Shown one piece after another: positions 46,559 to 56,234 of a DNA stretch of 64,000 bases. How positions within the stretch are numbered: the stretch's first letter is position 1; every line of letters begins with the position of its first letter. The notes under the pieces were generated by a model. The model saw nothing but the letters and a program-made list of their open reading frames with translations, searched no databases and was not told the DNA's origin. The translations under genes were made by a program, and so were the position numbers. Source of the DNA: Halioxenophilus aromaticivorans (GTDB taxonomy: Bacteria > Pseudomonadota > Gammaproteobacteria > Pseudomonadales > Cellvibrionaceae); assembly GCF_042850945.1 (NCBI RefSeq), contig NZ_AP031496.1, positions 62,001 to 126,000 on the forward strand, given 5' to 3'.

Positions 46559-48385
46559 TTATTTCGTACTATCTGTTCTCAAATCAAATACATAGTTAAT
46601 GGTTCCAGGAGGCTCATGTTCCTTGCCATCTTTCTTATTAAATGTGAAGACCTTGCCGCCAGCTATAGCTGCACATGCTAGGCGCTCCTGCTCTTTGATG
46701 TTGCCGATGAGCGAGGTATTCATGGTCTCTTGCGCAGTCCGGTATTGTTTCAAAAAATGGGACATGGCAGTCGGCTTGCTATCAACGCAATAGGAGCGTT
46801 TTGTTACGTCGACAGGCAGGCCCGCCAAGTCTCGCATGGATCTACCGGCGAACCATAGTCGTTCGCACCATTGGTGTGTGGGTCTCCAGTCAGTTCTTTT
46901 CTTGTAGTTTACGGCAGATTCCTTGCCTGCTATAGCAGCTGCAGCTTGGGGAGACCCATCCGCTGCACATTGCAATTCCTTCCAAGGTGTCCGTAGTTCT
47001 GATGTAAGAAGTAATTGCGAGCTCTTATCGTCCCAGCTGAAGATCGCTTTCCGATAGTGGACTGGCGCATCAATAAGTGAGCCAACGTTAATCTCTCGGA
47101 TATCACCGTTGGACATGTCTCGGTCGTAGCCGATTTTAGTGTAGCCCTGGTGGGTATGAGCGCTGAAGTAGACGGGAGCTAGGAAAGGAAATTCGTCTTG
47201 TAGATTAAGCATCCAGCGCACTGAGTCAGGATGGAGGTCACTTAGTGGATAGTGGCCGGTCAGTATAACGGCCTTAACGCTGTGTTCGAGCTCCGCTTGC
47301 CATTCCTTAAGTTGATTTTCGACTAGTGTCCTTTGGTGTTTGCTGATAGTACCAATTTTAGAACTCGACTTATTAGATAATAATTTGAAGCTTGGCTGTT
47401 TAGGCCAATCTGTGGTGTCGAGCAGAATTAATCCAAGCTCTGGATCGTTGGAAACAGCGCATGGTTTTACTTTATGTTTTGAATTGGTGCATTCTTTGCT
47501 GGGTTTTAATGGAACTCGAACGGATTGCAGTAGTGAACCCCTGTTCCATTTCATTAACGAATTACCGGATGTCATTGTTGCTTTGTACTCATAAGGAGTA
47601 TTTATTTTTTTGTCTTCTTTCCTCAGCGGGGGCGGCTTACCGTGCTCTGGCACTTTATAGTATCGATGATAATCCGAGGCGTCACAGAAAGCTTTTATTT
47701 CATTTTCGAGGTTGTCACTGCTTTTCAGCCGTAGGTAGTCACAATTGAACTGGTGTGGCCATTCTCTAGCGTCTAGTTTATCTCTACCGAGCGGTGCCTT
47801 AGGGTCAGATTTAGGTAGGTTGCCGTCTAGTGGGCCACAGACGGCGTTAAAGTGGCTCTCGAGAGAAGTATCGATTTTCTTGTTGACGAAAATTTTGCGC
47901 ATGTATAACCAAACTCGGCCAAGCCAGCCGCCATATGTCATGTTTCCTTGGAAAATACCATCGTGATTGCCTCTTACAACATATACGTTTGGGGCGGCAA
48001 GAAAAGATAAATGCCGGAGACGACTAAATTCGGAATTGCATGAATAGTCCAAAACATCGCCTAGGTGAATTACGGGTGGAGTTCCGTCCTGGTTTGTGAT
48101 TGTTCGCATTACAGATTCGGCGACATACTTTGTGTACAGGTCCTGTTCTACAGAGCGAATTGCCACCTTACTGCTAGTTTGTGCTAAGCCTGCAGAGTAA
48201 TACGTGGGATCGCCAAACAGCTCGCGCTCCTGATTGTCAGCTATGAAATAGACAGTGGCTGAAGGGAAGTTATTCACGGTGTTAAGCTTAGAGGGCGGAT
48301 AATCCGGTAGGACTTGAATCGAGCAGCATCCGACAGAAATCAATGACAGCAGTACGGCTCGCGACCAATTTTTAAAATTTCTCAC
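46559..48385 (-). CDS. Calcineurin-like metallophosphoesterase, lipoprotein
   Basis: 608 residues from a GTG start. Signal with lipobox VLLSLISVGC (Cys20). Metallophosphoesterase motifs in order: VYFIADNQ (in place of the usual D-x-H), VIHLGDVLDY, VVRGNHDGIF, VILTGHYPLSD and YFSAHTHQGY. Together these form the two-metal site; the first motif lacks the usual His and reads A-D-N-Q. Long insertions between motifs and an additional C-terminal region of about 150 residues are not recognised. Third of three minus-strand exported genes. Substrate unknown, possibly nucleotides or phosphoesters outside the cytoplasm. Confidence 0.85.
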   Translation of the reverse strand: MRNFKNWSRAVLLSLISVGCCSIQVLPDYPPSKLNTVNNFPSATVYFIADNQERELFGDPTYYSAGLAQTSSKVAIRSVEQDLYTKYVAESVMRTITNQDGTPPVIHLGDVLDYSCNSEFSRLRHLSFLAAPNVYVVRGNHDGIFQGNMTYGGWLGRVWLYMRKIFVNKKIDTSLESHFNAVCGPLDGNLPKSDPKAPLGRDKLDAREWPHQFNCDYLRLKSSDNLENEIKAFCDASDYHRYYKVPEHGKPPPLRKEDKKINTPYEYKATMTSGNSLMKWNRGSLLQSVRVPLKPSKECTNSKHKVKPCAVSNDPELGLILLDTTDWPKQPSFKLLSNKSSSKIGTISKHQRTLVENQLKEWQAELEHSVKAVILTGHYPLSDLHPDSVRWMLNLQDEFPFLAPVYFSAHTHQGYTKIGYDRDMSNGDIREINVGSLIDAPVHYRKAIFSWDDKSSQLLLTSELRTPWKELQCAADGSPQAAAAIAGKESAVNYKKRTDWRPTHQWCERLWFAGRSMRDLAGLPVDVTKRSYCVDSKPTAMSHFLKQYRTAQETMNTSLIGNIKEQERLACAAIAGGKVFTFNKKDGKEHEPPGTINYVFDLRTDSTK

Positions 48386-48691
48386 CTAATTTGTCTCCGT
48401 CAGATTTCGTCGCTTATACACTGGTGGTTAGAGTTAGGGTCATCAAAAGTGCTAATACACATTTTGCGTGTAATCTAGGTTGCTAAATTAAAAGAGAAAG
48501 ATACAAAAATAGGTGTCGCGATATTTTTAATATCAATTCCTAAAAAAGAGAGCTAGATCTGCTTATTTGCTAGTGGTGAGTTTAGAATTCTTTAAGTAGT
48601 AGTAATAGAGATGTCCTTCATATCGGGTAGGTGATTTATTAGGGTGATGCTAAAAAAAGCAAATCGGAACTTATCGATAGTCGAGACTAGC
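48386..48691. other. 306-bp gap without a gene
   Basis: A+T-rich spacer between the lipase-like gene and the phosphoesterase gene. No terminator or ORF seen. agatgtccttcatat at about 48610 resembles the tatggatgtcctttatat found upstream of the transposase copies, but the match is short. Confidence 0.4.
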
Positions 48692-49792
48692 TTAAAAGTT
48701 ATGTTTTCCAGAGTTTAATTTACATTGACCCACTTTAGAGTAGCCTTGACAGATACCGCCATCGTTAAACATATATGTTTTAATATAATCTGGTGAAAGA
48801 TTATGTTGCGCAGCTTTATCATCGTCTGCTATGAGACATGCTAAGTGGCAAGTTATGAGTTCCATAGAGTGACCCTTTTTCCAGTGCTTTTTATTTATTT
48901 GAATTCCTAAGTCGTGGCGGTTGTATCTAGCCCTTGTGAATAAAGTTGAAATGCTTCTAACGCTAGCAAGAGCTTCTCCGCCATTGTATATCCTATGGAT
49001 CACGGGATAGGCATTTTTGACTTTGCCCTCGAGAGCTAAGCTGGACCAGTTTGTCACTGGTGAGGTATCGAAAGTTATAACCTCTTTAATATTTTTCGAT
49101 AAATACCCTGCCTGTTGAGCTAGTCCCCCTCCAAGCGAGTGTCCTGTAGTGTAGATATCGATATCAGGGTTAGTTTGTACTAAAGCTGATATTAAAACGG
49201 GTATATGTCTCGCCGCTATTTTATACTGTTTTGGTTGGAACCCCATTGCACTAGCGAAATTCGATGTCCAGTCATACCATATTTGATTCCAGCTGTTTTC
49301 TGTTCCTCGGAACGCTATAACTGCAGTTTGTATTTTTGTCTCAGTACCATAAACGTATGTTTCGTAGTATAAGCCCTGTTTGTTGTAGCATGGCCTCGAT
49401 TTTATGTTCGGGTTACCTTTCCATCTATACCACTTTTCCTTGCTGGTTCGTGTATGAGGCATCCCGTAATTGGTCGGCTCAGAATCACTTTTTCGGTAAT
49501 CACAAGCTCCTTTTAAGCTCTTTTTCGTTGATTTCACGGATTTGATATAGCCGTTATCGTAGAATTCTTTCTCTTCGCCCTTTAGATCGTCCCTATAAGC
49601 TGTATTGGCAAATAAAGCCATTATGCCAAACTTGTCTGCCATATCTTTTAAATACATGTCATGCTGATAGTCTGGGTCTTCTTTATCGTTTCTGTTGTTT
49701 TCATATTGGTGGTCAGCCCATATTGTTTTGACTACCCCACAAGAGTTTAATGTTAGTGTGCCTGTGATTAGTATCAGTATTTGCAACTTCAT
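48692..49792 (-). CDS. Class 3 lipase-like lipoprotein
   Basis: 366 residues from ATG 49792, giving a clean lipoprotein signal MKLQILILITGTLTLNSC. A TTG at 49846 overlaps the upstream stop (TTGA) and would add 18 residues; the lipobox argues for the ATG. Lipase-3 features: AVIAFRGTENSWNQIWYDW, nucleophile elbow TGHSLGGGLAQQAGY, and FDTSPVTNW for the acid region; a downstream His (NRHDLG or HSMELI) would complete the triad. Surface- or periplasm-located esterase or phospholipase expected. Sits directly after an outer-membrane-like protein gene. Confidence 0.85.
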   Translation of the reverse strand: MKLQILILITGTLTLNSCGVVKTIWADHQYENNRNDKEDPDYQHDMYLKDMADKFGIMALFANTAYRDDLKGEEKEFYDNGYIKSVKSTKKSLKGACDYRKSDSEPTNYGMPHTRTSKEKWYRWKGNPNIKSRPCYNKQGLYYETYVYGTETKIQTAVIAFRGTENSWNQIWYDWTSNFASAMGFQPKQYKIAARHIPVLISALVQTNPDIDIYTTGHSLGGGLAQQAGYLSKNIKEVITFDTSPVTNWSSLALEGKVKNAYPVIHRIYNGGEALASVRSISTLFTRARYNRHDLGIQINKKHWKKGHSMELITCHLACLIADDDKAAQHNLSPDYIKTYMFNDGGICQGYSKVGQCKLNSGKHNF

Positions 49793-49842
49793 TTTGGTTA
49801 AATTAACTTTTTTTAAAGATGTATTATTAAATTGTACTAAAA

Positions 49843-50757
49843 TCAATTCCCAAGAAATGAAAAGTTACTCCCTATTTTTATTGTCAATAATCCATTTCCA
49901 CCATTGAAAGATTTCGCCCTCTCAAGGCCGACAAAAAATTTATCTCCGTAGAATGGGAAAACAGCAGAAAATACTGTTGAGCTTCTGTTGTCGATATATT
50001 GTGCAAACTCACCTTCATCGCTACCCATTACGTAGTGTTTTTTGATATACCAGGATAAGGTTGGGCCGCCTTCTGTTTTATATATAAATCCTAGAGCGGG
50101 CGTTACCACCTCCGTATCAACCTCTACCAACTCAACTCCAGAGCTTTGATTGTTTGTTAGGTCACTGTCGTCAGCGGGGATAGCTATGCTTGCGTCTGTT
50201 AGTACTGAATATTTGGCTGCAAATCCAAAGTAAAGAGTACCCCAAGGAACTTGTTCGTCTTTGGCGTCTTTATTTGTAAAACTAAATTTATGCAACCTAT
50301 AGTTTGCATCGTAGAATAAATCTATATCCCCGCCGATTAGCGTAAGCTGTTGCGCTGCTTTATCTAAATCAGACTGTATTGATGTGCCAGCGAAATCAAG
50401 CCCAATTTGCGACCTGTATCTCTCGATAAATGAGCCCTCTATTGCTTGATCTGTTCCGCAGTATCCTGAATCGTAAATGACTTTTACAGAGGCCTGCGTA
50501 TCGCCGTCATCGGATAGCCCCAAGCTAGGTACCGTTCTGGTTTTATCAGCAAAGCCCGCACAGTTGTCAGTTTCTTTTGAGTCACTAGCAGCACCAGCAC
50601 CAGCAGCACCAGCGGAATCGGCGGGATCTGCTGTTTCCGTGCTGGTATTACTTTTTGACGTTGCAAATATTTCTAATCCGTTTTGTGCGACGCATATGCT
50701 TGATACTAAAGTCGTTATTGATAAATTTAGGCTGATAACTAAATGTTTAATTTTCAT
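49843..50757 (-). CDS. Exported, probable outer-membrane beta-barrel protein
   Basis: 304 residues. Signal peptide SLNLSITTLVSSICVA, cleavage before QNGLE. An Ala/Gly/Ser/Asp-rich linker (ETADPADSAGAAGAGAASDS) comes next. The C-terminal two thirds alternate hydrophobic and polar residues with aromatic ends (WGTLYFGFAAKYS, TLSWYIKKHYVMG, STVFSAVFPFYGDKFFVGLE), ending LLTIKIGSNFSFLGN. That suggests a small beta-barrel, although the last residue is not Phe. Family not recognised. First gene of the exported trio; AAGGAG lies 12 nt upstream. Confidence 0.7.
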   Translation of the reverse strand: MKIKHLVISLNLSITTLVSSICVAQNGLEIFATSKSNTSTETADPADSAGAAGAGAASDSKETDNCAGFADKTRTVPSLGLSDDGDTQASVKVIYDSGYCGTDQAIEGSFIERYRSQIGLDFAGTSIQSDLDKAAQQLTLIGGDIDLFYDANYRLHKFSFTNKDAKDEQVPWGTLYFGFAAKYSVLTDASIAIPADDSDLTNNQSSGVELVEVDTEVVTPALGFIYKTEGGPTLSWYIKKHYVMGSDEGEFAQYIDNRSSTVFSAVFPFYGDKFFVGLERAKSFNGGNGLLTIKIGSNFSFLGN

Positions 50758-50924
50758 CTGGTGTATGTGCTCCTTGTAAGATTTACTTTACATACGTTCG
50801 TTAAGCTTTTTTCTGAATTTACAAATACTGTAAGTTAATCAACCTTTAGATGGCGGTTTTGTTGAGGCATATTTTAGATTCTGAATGACACTGAATATTT
50901 TATATTGATTGAGAACTTTCTTAA

Positions 50925-53900
50925 TCAACAAAAATCCCGAGACCCAACCAAAACCCCAGCCAAACTCTCACTAGCATCCACCATATCCCCAGCAATCACA
51001 TGAATAACATCGCCATCGGTCTCCACCGTCCCCTTAATCACCAATAACTTACTGGTCAACAAGGCAGACCTGTACCGTTCTTGTGTGGTTTTCCAAACCA
51101 CCACATTCATATTGCCGGTTTCGTCTTCTAACGTTAAAAATAAAACACCTTTGGCCGTACCGGGCCGTTGGCGGCCGGTGACTAGGCCGGCGACTCGTAC
51201 AAAGCCGCCGTGGTGTATGGTGTTTAGTTCCGCGGCTTTTTTGCAGCGGTTAAATGGGTATTGATTTCGTAATAGCGCCAATGGGTGGCGCCGTAGACTC
51301 AAGCCAGTGTGCTCGTAGTCTTGGTATACGTCGTCTACTTCTTGGGGTGCTTCTATAAAATTATGGCTTGGCGCATAATTTTGTTTAGCTTGCTGGGGGT
51401 CTTTTGATTTTGTAATTATTCCCTGACTAGGGAGGCTTACACCTTGTAAACCTTTTTTACTTGGTGAGGCTACTTTCTGTGCGTCTGTCTGTGTGCATCT
51501 GGCCGCCTCTTTCAACTCGGTTTGTGAGCTGTGCACTTGTTTTTTTGGTTCAAGTGCTTTGTTGCTTATAAAATTTACAGAGATTTTATTTTCTTCACCA
51601 GTGTTAACAAAAAGTTTTTTATTAACTTCTTTGCTTTTGTCGCCTCTGGTTATTTCCCTTTCTTCTTGCATGGCATAAGGCGCCGTTGCGTCTACGTTAT
51701 CCAGTAGTGGGCGGTTGGGTTCTATGCCAGAGGCAACCCAATGCGCTTGGTGGCGGTGGCCGCTTAGGCTTTTTAGCGCGTCTGCGCTGGCCAATAAATT
51801 TAAATCCGCTTTGGTTAAGCCGGCGGCGTGGGCCAACTCTTTGAGCGTTTGGCTTTTCTTGCGGGCGTTAATAATATTGTGGGCAGTATTTTCATCCAGC
51901 CCTTTTATGCAGCGCAGGCCTAGGCGGATTATTCCTAAACTGCCGGCTTTATATAAGTCGGCCTCAGATAAATTATTTGCGTTTAAATTTAACTGGTCGG
52001 TTTGTTGGCGTTGATTATTTTGTTTGTGTTGTAAGTCTGGATTAATTTGACTGGGCGGTTGTTCCAGTGTGTGGTCCCATTGGCTCACGGTTACATCCAC
52101 CGGTAAAACAATGACGCCGTGGCGTTGTGCGTCTTGCACCAGTTGCGATGGCGAATAAAACCCCATGGGTTGGCTGTTGAGTAGTGCGGTGTAAAACGCC
52201 GCCGGGTGGTGGCATTTAAGCCAGGAGCTTAGGTAACACAAAATGGCAAAGCTGGCGGAGTGGGATTCTGGAAAGCCGTAACCACCAAAGCCTTTTAATT
52301 GCTCAAACATGCGCTCGGCAAATTGCAGCTCGTAACCCCGTGCCAGCATGCCGTTGATGAGCTTGTCTTTAAAATTTAATAAATTGCCGTTGCGCCCCCA
52401 GGCGGCCATGGCCCGGCGCAGTTGGTCGGCCTCGCCGCCACCAAAGCCCGCCGCCACCATTGCAATGCGAATGGCTTGCTCTTGGAATATTGGCACGCCC
52501 AGGGTTGGCTCTAATACATGGCGTATGGCTTCGCTGGGGTAGCTTACTGGCTCTTCTTTATTTCGCCGACGTAAATAGGGGTGCACCATATCGCCTTGAA
52601 TGGGGCCGGGGCGCACGATGGCAATTTCTATTACTAGGTCGTAAAAACATTTGGGCCTTAGTCTTGGCAACATGGCCATTTGCGCGCGGGATTCCACTTG
52701 GAACACGCCCACGCTGTCGGCCCGGCTGAGCATGGCGTAGGTGGCTGGGTCTTCCTTGGGGATATCTTGCAGGGTTTTAATGGCCGGGTTGTAGCTGTGC
52801 ACCAACTCTAAACCTCGGCGTAGGGCAGAGAGCATACCCAATGCCAGCACATCCACTTTTAATAAGCCCAGGGCTTCTATGTCGGTTTTATCCCATTGGA
52901 TAACGGTACGGCCGGCCATGGCGGCGTTTTCTATGGGTACCAGTTCAGATATTTTGCCCTGGCTGATCACAAAGCCGCCCACGTGCTGAGATAAATGCCG
53001 GGGGAAGCCGATAATGGTTTGGATTAACTGGTAAAAGTGTTGCAGCAGTTGGTCGCTGATATCAAAACCGTTTTCGGCAAAGCGGGTTTTGAGTTCGTGG
53101 GTGCGTTCCCACCAGGCGATGTCTTTGCTGATGTGATCTAACAGGGCTAAATCAAACCCCAGGGCTTTGCCTACCTCGCGCATGGCGCTGCGGGCGCGGT
53201 AGGTAATTACCGTGGCGGTAAGGGCGGCACGTTCGCGGCCGTATTTTTCATAGATGTATTGGATAACTTCTTCGCGCCGCTGGTGTTCGAAGTCTACGTC
53301 GATATCTGGTGGTTCGTCGCGCTCTTTGGAAATAAAACGCTCAAATAATACGTTGATTAAATCCGGCGAGACTTCGGTAACCCCCAAGCAATAACACACC
53401 ACGGAGTTGGCAGCGGAGCCACGGCCCTGGCATAAAATATTGCGGCCCTTGGCAAAGGCCACTATGTCGTACACGGTTAAAAAATAGTATTCGTAGTTTA
53501 GCTCCTCTATTAACGTCATTTCGTGTTCGATAATGGCCCGCACTTTTTTACTTACGCCCTGGGGCCAACGCACGCGGGCGCCGGCCTCGGTTAATTGCCG
53601 CAGGTATTGAATGGGCGTAACGCCAGGGGGCACCAGCTCTTGCGGGTATTCGTAGCGCAGTTCATCCAAGCTGAAATGAAATTGCGCGGCAAAGTCGGCG
53701 GCGTTGTGGATGAGTTCTTCTGGGTAGCGTTGGTAGAAGGTATCCAGCGGTTTGATATAGCTTTCGGCGTTGGGCTCGGCTTGGTTGCCCAGTTGCTGCA
53801 CGCTGCAACCTAAGCGAATGGCGGATAGAGTATCTTGCAGGCTTTTGCGCTCAGCCTCGTGCATAACAATGCGGTCGCTGGCAATCAGCGGAATATTGGC

Positions 53901-54410
53901 GTACTCGGCCAGTTGTTGTAGCTCGGCAAAGGCGTGTTGCTCGCCGGGTAAAAAGCTGTGGCTTACGCCCAGCCATAGGCGTTGCTTAAAAATACCGCTG
54001 AGCTTTTTGGCCAGCCATTGGTTGCTGCTGTGCCGGGGTGTGGCTTGCCAAATTACCAAGCATTTTTTTAACCGGAATTGTAAATCGTTAAATTCCAGTT
54101 GGTATTCGCCCTTGGGGCTGCGGCGGCGGGCCAGGGTAATTAACCCGCACAGTTCGGCGTAGGCGGCGCGATTGGGGGCGTACACCAATAACTGGCAGTG
54201 CTCGCCCATTTGAAAATAACTGCCAATGATTAATTGGATTTTATCGATTTTGGCCTGTACGTGGGCTTTTACAACGCCAGCTACCGAGCACTCATCGGTA
54301 ATGGCCAGGCTGTGGTAGCCTTCAGCGGCGGCCGCGCTTACCAGCTCCTCTGGGTGCGAGGCGCCGGTTAAAAACGAAAAATTGCTGCGGCAAAACAGTA
54401 GCGTGCTCAT
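50925..54410 (-). CDS. dnaE2: Error-prone DNA polymerase DnaE2 (ImuC)
   Basis: 1161 residues, about 100 longer than typical DnaE2. PHP domain (FCRSNFSFLTGASHPEELVS ... LAITDECSVAG), polymerase core with the PDIDVDFEH metal-binding motif near residue 370 and the GRGSAANSVVCYCLGVTE motif, a finger region, helix-hairpin-helix, and a C-terminal OB fold (GFVRVAGLVTGRQRPGTAKG, FLTLEDETGNMNVVVW). The surplus lies in a polar low-complexity linker at about residues 915-1035 (GDKSKEVNKKLFVNTGEENK ... SSQTELKEAARCTQTDAQKV). It performs translesion synthesis with ImuA and ImuB after DNA damage. 15 bp downstream of imuB. Confidence 0.96.
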   Translation of the reverse strand: MSTLLFCRSNFSFLTGASHPEELVSAAAAEGYHSLAITDECSVAGVVKAHVQAKIDKIQLIIGSYFQMGEHCQLLVYAPNRAAYAELCGLITLARRRSPKGEYQLEFNDLQFRLKKCLVIWQATPRHSSNQWLAKKLSGIFKQRLWLGVSHSFLPGEQHAFAELQQLAEYANIPLIASDRIVMHEAERKSLQDTLSAIRLGCSVQQLGNQAEPNAESYIKPLDTFYQRYPEELIHNAADFAAQFHFSLDELRYEYPQELVPPGVTPIQYLRQLTEAGARVRWPQGVSKKVRAIIEHEMTLIEELNYEYYFLTVYDIVAFAKGRNILCQGRGSAANSVVCYCLGVTEVSPDLINVLFERFISKERDEPPDIDVDFEHQRREEVIQYIYEKYGRERAALTATVITYRARSAMREVGKALGFDLALLDHISKDIAWWERTHELKTRFAENGFDISDQLLQHFYQLIQTIIGFPRHLSQHVGGFVISQGKISELVPIENAAMAGRTVIQWDKTDIEALGLLKVDVLALGMLSALRRGLELVHSYNPAIKTLQDIPKEDPATYAMLSRADSVGVFQVESRAQMAMLPRLRPKCFYDLVIEIAIVRPGPIQGDMVHPYLRRRNKEEPVSYPSEAIRHVLEPTLGVPIFQEQAIRIAMVAAGFGGGEADQLRRAMAAWGRNGNLLNFKDKLINGMLARGYELQFAERMFEQLKGFGGYGFPESHSASFAILCYLSSWLKCHHPAAFYTALLNSQPMGFYSPSQLVQDAQRHGVIVLPVDVTVSQWDHTLEQPPSQINPDLQHKQNNQRQQTDQLNLNANNLSEADLYKAGSLGIIRLGLRCIKGLDENTAHNIINARKKSQTLKELAHAAGLTKADLNLLASADALKSLSGHRHQAHWVASGIEPNRPLLDNVDATAPYAMQEEREITRGDKSKEVNKKLFVNTGEENKISVNFISNKALEPKKQVHSSQTELKEAARCTQTDAQKVASPSKKGLQGVSLPSQGIITKSKDPQQAKQNYAPSHNFIEAPQEVDDVYQDYEHTGLSLRRHPLALLRNQYPFNRCKKAAELNTIHHGGFVRVAGLVTGRQRPGTAKGVLFLTLEDETGNMNVVVWKTTQERYRSALLTSKLLVIKGTVETDGDVIHVIAGDMVDASESLAGVLVGSRDFC

Positions 54411-54425
54411 GGTTTGGCCACACCA

Positions 54426-56234
54426 TTACCCAAATACGCCTTGTAAAAACCACTGCTTTTGTTTTGCGTCGTGGTATACCCATACCCGGCGGTAGTCGTC
54501 TTGCTCGGCAATAAAGTAATCCCGGCATTGGTTATCGCCGGGTAGCCACCATTGGCCTTGTAGGCGCTCTGGCCCCAGTAATAATGTTAATGGGCCGCGC
54601 CAAAATAATTGGTGGCCGCGTTCTTTTAATGCTACCGGTGGGTTAATAAGCCAGCTGGGGCGCGGTGCCAGTGGGTTATCGTCGGCTTGGTATTGCGCCT
54701 GTGGTTCGGCCACTGCGGTTTTGTTTTTACCGTTTTTAATTTCACTGGTTTGCCAGTGGTTAAGTTGCTCTGGCCAGTGTTCCGGCAGAGGGTTGAGTTC
54801 TAGGGTGCTGCTGTTGCCCAGGCGGTTGTGCAGCCGGGTAAGCAATAATTGCCAGCGCCGCAGCACCTCTTGTTGGTTAAGGGCAAGCTCTGGGTCGGCG
54901 GCGAAGAGATCGCCGGTTTCTTGGTTAAAGTGCGAGTGCTGGGTGGCGACAAGCTCTACCGAATCGACTTCAAAATTAATGCTGAGGTGATCGAAATGAA
55001 TGCTGGTTAATTGTTGCAGCAGTTGCCAATCGCTGTGCACCGGTTGGCACACCACGGGCACGGTTTTTTTTTCGCCGGTGGCCGAGAGCAATTGCCACTC
55101 TATGGCCTCGCACTGTTGTTGCTCCCGGCGTAAAAATTGGATGAGCTGTTGCAGCAAGCTGGTAACCACCGGTTGCAGTTGTGCCAGGTTGGTTACCGGG
55201 TGGTTTAATTGCACCCGCGAGCAAAACTCGCAGGCCTCGGCTTTACGCACCAGAGCGTTGTTGTGTTTGCCGGTTAGGGCGTGCAGGTAATGAATAAACG
55301 CCTCGCCAAAGCGGCGGCCCAATTCCACCATGGGCATGGCCAATACTTGCTGCAGTTGTGCCAGCCCCATTTTGCTTAATTGCGCAAAGGCCTCGGTAAA
55401 GCAATCTGTTTTATTTAAGTGGATATGGCCCAGGTGTTGTAAATAATCGTGCTCGCTGTAGTGGTCGCCGGGTAGATAGCGGCTGTGAGAAATCAACCAG
55501 GCACCCTCGGCGGTGGGGCCAATGCCAATTTGCACAAAGCACTGCCAGGGTTGCAGTTGTTGCTGCAGTAACTGGCACAGGCGGGCCAAGCCTTTAAACA
55601 GTTTTAAGCTGCCAGAGATCTCCAGCAGTAAGCCGGCATCGAGGGTGTGTGTGCCGGCTTTACTGTTGCCAGCCTGGCTTGGCCCCGGGGTAGCGCTGGA
55701 TAGCGGTGGTGGGTTATGAATACTCACGTGGGGCGTAAAGTCGTAGCACACGGCGGCCAATTGTTGCAGTGCCACCCACTCGCGGCTGAGGTCGCGCTCA
55801 AAGCAGTGGTAGGGCGGGTTTGTTAACGTGGTTGCTGGGTGCTCAATCGAAGCCGGCTCGGATGGCTCGGTATTGAACTCGATTTGATGCTCGCTGTGCC
55901 GGCTAGCCTGTTCTTCCAATTGGGCTTGCAGTAGAGCCTCGGCGGTTACCAGGCTCATAGTTTTGCGCACGCCTAGGGCCTCGGCGGTATCGTTGCTGTG
56001 CAATACTTTTTTGCTGCCGCGCAGGTTGTGGTACACCAGCAGCGGTGGCTTACCGGCGGTGTTTTTTTTTACCGGGGTTGTGTTATCCCCTGGGGTTTCG
56101 TCGCTGCTCTCGCTCGTGGTTTCACCTGTGGCCTCATTATCGCCATTGCAATTGCAATTGCCATTGGCCTGGGCCAGCTCGGCGGTGAAGACATCCAGCG
56201 GCAGCTGTGGCAGCCGCAACGCTAGCCACAGCAT
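54426..56234 (-). CDS. imuB: ImuB, Y-family polymerase-like protein
   Basis: 602 residues, longer than the usual 450-500. N-terminus MLWLALRLPQLPLDV is typical. A low-complexity insert follows (AQANGNCNCNGDNEATGETT then SESSDETPGDNTTPVKKNTA), encoded by repeated ggc/aat/tgc codons around 56100-56165. The rest follows the catalytically inactive Y-family layout (KTMSLVTAEALLQAQ, GIGPTAEGAWLISH, KMGLAQLQQVLAMPMVELGR). Family knowledge: ImuB lacks polymerase activity and links DnaE2 to the beta clamp. Its start overlaps the imuA stop (TAATG type). Confidence 0.93.
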   Translation of the reverse strand: MLWLALRLPQLPLDVFTAELAQANGNCNCNGDNEATGETTSESSDETPGDNTTPVKKNTAGKPPLLVYHNLRGSKKVLHSNDTAEALGVRKTMSLVTAEALLQAQLEEQASRHSEHQIEFNTEPSEPASIEHPATTLTNPPYHCFERDLSREWVALQQLAAVCYDFTPHVSIHNPPPLSSATPGPSQAGNSKAGTHTLDAGLLLEISGSLKLFKGLARLCQLLQQQLQPWQCFVQIGIGPTAEGAWLISHSRYLPGDHYSEHDYLQHLGHIHLNKTDCFTEAFAQLSKMGLAQLQQVLAMPMVELGRRFGEAFIHYLHALTGKHNNALVRKAEACEFCSRVQLNHPVTNLAQLQPVVTSLLQQLIQFLRREQQQCEAIEWQLLSATGEKKTVPVVCQPVHSDWQLLQQLTSIHFDHLSINFEVDSVELVATQHSHFNQETGDLFAADPELALNQQEVLRRWQLLLTRLHNRLGNSSTLELNPLPEHWPEQLNHWQTSEIKNGKNKTAVAEPQAQYQADDNPLAPRPSWLINPPVALKERGHQLFWRGPLTLLLGPERLQGQWWLPGDNQCRDYFIAEQDDYRRVWVYHDAKQKQWFLQGVFG

